From assembly GCF_000090795.2 (NCBI RefSeq), contig NW_003546263.1, forward strand, positions 35,920-99,919: DNA of 64,000 bases, in the 5' to 3' direction. Of the stretch, positions 61,369-64,000 are shown piece after piece; position 1 is the stretch's first letter, and each line of letters opens with the position of its first letter. The notes beneath the pieces are model-generated. The model was not told the DNA's origin and made no database searches. It was given only the letters and a program-made list of their open reading frames with translations. The DNA comes from Amphimedon queenslandica. Lineage: Eukaryota; Porifera; Demospongiae; Haplosclerida; Niphatidae. Both the position numbers and the translations under genes were made by a program.

Positions 61369-63559
61369 ATGGGGTTTCAGAAGGTAATGCAGAGCTTTAT
61401 GTATGATTAATGATTCCCTTTTATCTGTAGGTCATCATAGTTGATGCCAAAGACCATCTTTTAGGAAGATTGGCCTCCATTGTTGCCAAACAGTTGTTAA
61501 ATGGTGAGAGAGAAACTGAGATTTTTAATTTTTTTATTTGATTTTAGGCCAAAAGATTGTAATTTTACGGTGTGAGTACATCAACATAAGTGGAAGCATT
61601 TACAGAAATAAAGGTTGGCGGTACCGGCACAATTAATTATTAAAAATATTATTTATTTATTTTTAGTGAAATATCTGAAATTCCTTCGTTTGCGCTGCAA
61701 CGTAAAACCGTCTCGTGGTCCGTTCCACTTCCGTGCTCCAAGCAAGATATTCTGGCGTACAGTACGTGGCATGCTACCACATAAAACTGAGAGAGGAAAA
61801 GCCGCCCTTGGAAGATTAAGTGTAAGAACTAATGATTTAATTATTTTCGGTTTATGAACCTTGTCATGTACTTTGCCACGTAAAGTGGGTTTTGTATGTC
61901 AGTAATTAAAATTAATGAATTATTTTATTAGGTGTACGAGGGTATTCCCCCAATGTATATCAAGAAGAAGCGTGTGGTTGTGCCGCAAGCATTGAGAATA
62001 CTAAGACTAAAGCCAGGAAGAAAGGTAAGACGCTACACAAATAGAATTTTTTAAAATTCTCATTCTCAGTTTTGTGTACTTGGAAGGTTATCGCATGAAG
62101 TTGGATGGAAGTACAGGGTAAGTCACATGACTGATGTTTTATGTCGTAGCTCCACAGTCCACACACACAGCGTTTCCCACAAAGCATGCTAAGTGAGATA
62201 AACAGGATGAGCTTCATGAGCTGACAAGCACTGCAATACAGTACATGCTTTTTGAGCAACTTTAAAAATTGATAAAAAATCCAAATGTGGTCGGAATCAG
62301 CTCAAACTTGATACACATTATAAGAACATGTATATGTATCAGAAAAAAATTATAAAAATGGAGAATTTTCTCCTAGTCATTTGTGATGGAATTTGGCCTG
62401 AGACCAAAGGCTATAGCCTTTGGTTATTAGCCAGATTTTTGAACAACTTTAAAAATTCATAAAAAAATTAAATTTGATCAGATTCAATTCAAAGTTGATA
62501 CACAGCATAAGGACATGTATTTGTATCAGAAAAATTATAAAAATTGAGAGAATTCTTTCCTTGTGACTTTGTTGAAATACCTTATACAAGGCCTTTGGCC
62601 TAATTTTTAAGCAACTTCACAATCCACTGGCAAAAAGTAAAATCCTGTGGGAAACTCTCTTCATTGTTCACATATCTTCTTTATCTTGTTATTGACCGAG
62701 TGCCATATGTTTGTGCAAGTTACAGGTGTGGTTCATGTCTTTGATTTGTCGCAATTACAAATTAGCCTCCTCTACTCATTATAATTTGTTTTCAAACATT
62801 GCAGAGATTTCACTCGTGTTTCGTTGTATTCTTATTATTTGGATGGTGTTTTCCTCCTCCCTGTCTTTATTCTCTAGTATATTATGAAAATATTGATCCT
62901 TTTTATTATATGGGGCAGTATGCGGGTGTGATGCTGTAACTTTTGAATTGTTTGTTTTTGTGGTATAACTAAACTTAATTAGACAGCTGGCCCCTACTGA
63001 GTGATTCAGTGTTTATTATTATGACTTATAAACATGTACATGTACGTATTAATTTGGAAGGGTCAGTACGAGACAGAGTCACACGATCAGCTACTTTCTT
63101 CGTGTTGTTTGTGTGCTAAGTACTCGTTATATCAATCAGTTAATATTGATATCCACACTCCTGGATTGATTGTTAGTTCCATGAAGTGTCACCTATACGC
63201 TGACATTCTCCTCTGTACATGATGTTGTGTTGTTATACTTTTAATTGCTTTTATTATTATAATAATTATTGTGTTTTAGGATGTTATGAAGACGCTTGAG
63301 GAAAAGAGACAAGCCAGGGAAGCAATTTATTATGAGAAAAAGATTAAATTAGCTGTGAGTGCTAAACATAGCAATGATGTAATAATGTTACTAAATATAG
63401 AATGGATTGAACTCCATGTATTAAATTAGTCGCTCTTGGTTTAAATTCTTTTCTTTTTCTCTCTCTCTCTCTCAGCGTTTGAGGACAAGGGCTACCAAAG
63501 ATGCTCAGCCTAAAATTGCCGAAATCAATAAAAAGTTAAACGCAATGGGCTACGTCTGA
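61369..63559 (+). CDS. RPL13A: 60S ribosomal protein L13a (uL13)
   Basis: Exons 61369-61383, 61431-61503, 61548-61613, 61667-61821, 61932-62024, 62070-62117, 63280-63354, 63476-63559. Full-length: [118 protein letters not shown], then a basic helix. About 202 aa, matching human uL13. The first coding exon holds only MGFQK. Intron 6 is 1.16 kb against about 45-110 bp for the others and contains a repeat element; in vertebrates introns of this gene host C/D snoRNAs, but I could not identify convincing C and D boxes here. Confidence 0.97.
62168..62657. mobile_element. hAT-like repeat element with internal tandem units
   Basis: Left end CAGCGTTTCCCACAAAGCAT and right end AATCCTGTGGGAAAC are inverted, like the 112-bp element at 50056, but between them are about two expanded ~180-bp units (CATTTGTGATGGAATTTGGC, ATAGCCTTTGG palindrome variant, TTTGATCAGATTC). 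This links the terminal repeats of the short element to the intronic palindromic units. Lies in RPL13A intron 6. Confidence 0.75.
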
Positions 63560-63716
63560 TCCAAATGAAACGAAAGAGAAGAACATGTTTTCATATTTGA
63601 TATTGTTTTATGGATTAGTCTTTACCACAATGAATGATAATAAATTAATAACAACAAGAATTTTAAAAGAGAGAGAAAGAGATAGGCGATATGACAGTGA
63701 TGGAAGGAGGGGATGT

Positions 63717-64000
63717 TCATGATCGTGTTTCTTGTTTAAATTTCGGGGGTTTGTACGAGTGGGTTTTCTTTGCTTTCTTGGGTCCTTTGTTTTGAAAGTC
63801 TCTCCAACTTGTCACCCTCTCAACTCTTGAAGCCTGAAAAGAAAAGATTCAAAAACATTTCACTTTTAACTCGCCAAAGCATACAGCCCATTCCTGTTCA
63901 TACTCCTTCACTCGCTTTATCTTGTCTTTCTCTTCATCCTCCATCTCTTTAAATCTCTTTCTATGAAAGAGAAAAGATGGCAATGTTTTTTAACGAGCTT
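63717..64000 (-). CDS. DNAJC8: DNAJC8 homologue, C-terminal part (runs off the window)
   Basis: Exons 63885-63960 and 63717-63833, with the rest beyond the window. Translation: KRFKEMEDEEKDKIKRVKEY, EQEWA, then ASRVERVTSWRDFQNKGPKK, AKKTHSYKPPKFKQETRS. This matches the C-terminal region of DNAJC8 (SPF31), where the charged helix is followed by RVDSWRNFQ...KKEKK...RPPKVK. DNAJC8 is a J-domain protein associated with the spliceosome. The J-domain itself is outside the window. Tail-to-tail with RPL13A (157 bp between stops). Confidence 0.85.

Noticed and set aside
62118-63279. Possible C/D-box snoRNA in the long RPL13A intron (GTGATGC near 62929 and CTGA near 62997)
   Set aside because: The C box deviates from RTGATGA, no terminal stem is evident, and most of the intron is a transposon-derived repeat. 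A covariance-model search would be decisive.

Overview
The window looks like nuclear DNA of a compact, AT-rich, intron-rich early-branching animal, most likely a demosponge such as Amphimedon. The reasons are animal-only genes (Frizzled receptor, TMEM135, p90 RSK, UBXN11, androglobin-type protein), many very short introns (about 40-60 bp), intergenic spacers often below 200 bp, and pervasive (TAA)n, (GA)n and (ACATGT)n repeats. The species is inferred from gene content; nothing in the sequence names it. All gene models were read by eye from splice signals and reading frames, so exon edges are good estimates rather than transcript-proven.

Layout. 1-8.7 kb: four tandem minus-strand genes for a receptor-like family (signal peptide, NIDO domain, FN3/Ig-like modules, one membrane span, tyrosine-rich tail). 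Each copy is built differently, and one is split by a hAT-like transposon. 8.8-12.0 kb: C-terminal half of an androglobin-like gene (+). 12.2-15.5 kb: TMEM135 (-), head-to-head with a two-exon Frizzled (+, 15.6-17.3 kb). 18.6-19.9 kb: MYCBP (-). 20.3-26.9 kb: p90 ribosomal S6 kinase (-), with two alternative first exons. 27.8-29.0 kb: UPRT (+). 29.2-30.1 kb: Mpv17/PXMP2 family (-). 30.5-31.0 kb: SH3BGRL-type (+). 31.4-36.0 kb: cullin-5 (-), head-to-head with UBXN11 (+, 36.2-38.3 kb). 38.4-39.6 kb: unrecognised protein with a predicted dual-acylation N-terminus (-). 39.7-40.9 kb: NAGPA-type phosphodiester glycosidase (+). 41.3-46.0 kb: PICALM/AP180 (-), head-to-head with COQ3 (+, 46.1-47.3 kb). 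47.5-48.2 kb: intronless methyltransferase (-). 48.5-50.6 kb: FKBP4/5-type immunophilin (-). 50.8-53.4 kb: three tandem secreted single-domain proteins (+) resembling the N-terminal domain of M35 metalloproteases without the protease. 53.5-54.1 kb: TP53RK/Bud32 (-). 54.4-56.1 kb: HTATSF1 (+). 56.5-58.4 kb: unrecognised multi-span membrane protein (+). 59.1-60.7 kb: gene-poor, repeat-rich. 60.7-61.3 kb: Ashwin-like (-), head-to-head with RPL13A (+, 61.4-63.6 kb). 63.7 kb to the end: DNAJC8 3' part (-).

Most of the window is ordinary conserved housekeeping and signalling genes packed in alternating head-to-head and tail-to-tail order. The accessory material is the NIDO receptor array, the three orphan secreted domains, and several families of non-autonomous DNA elements. 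Those include hAT-like elements with 8-bp target duplications, palindromic MITEs, and roughly 185-bp intronic repeat units centred on a perfect palindrome.
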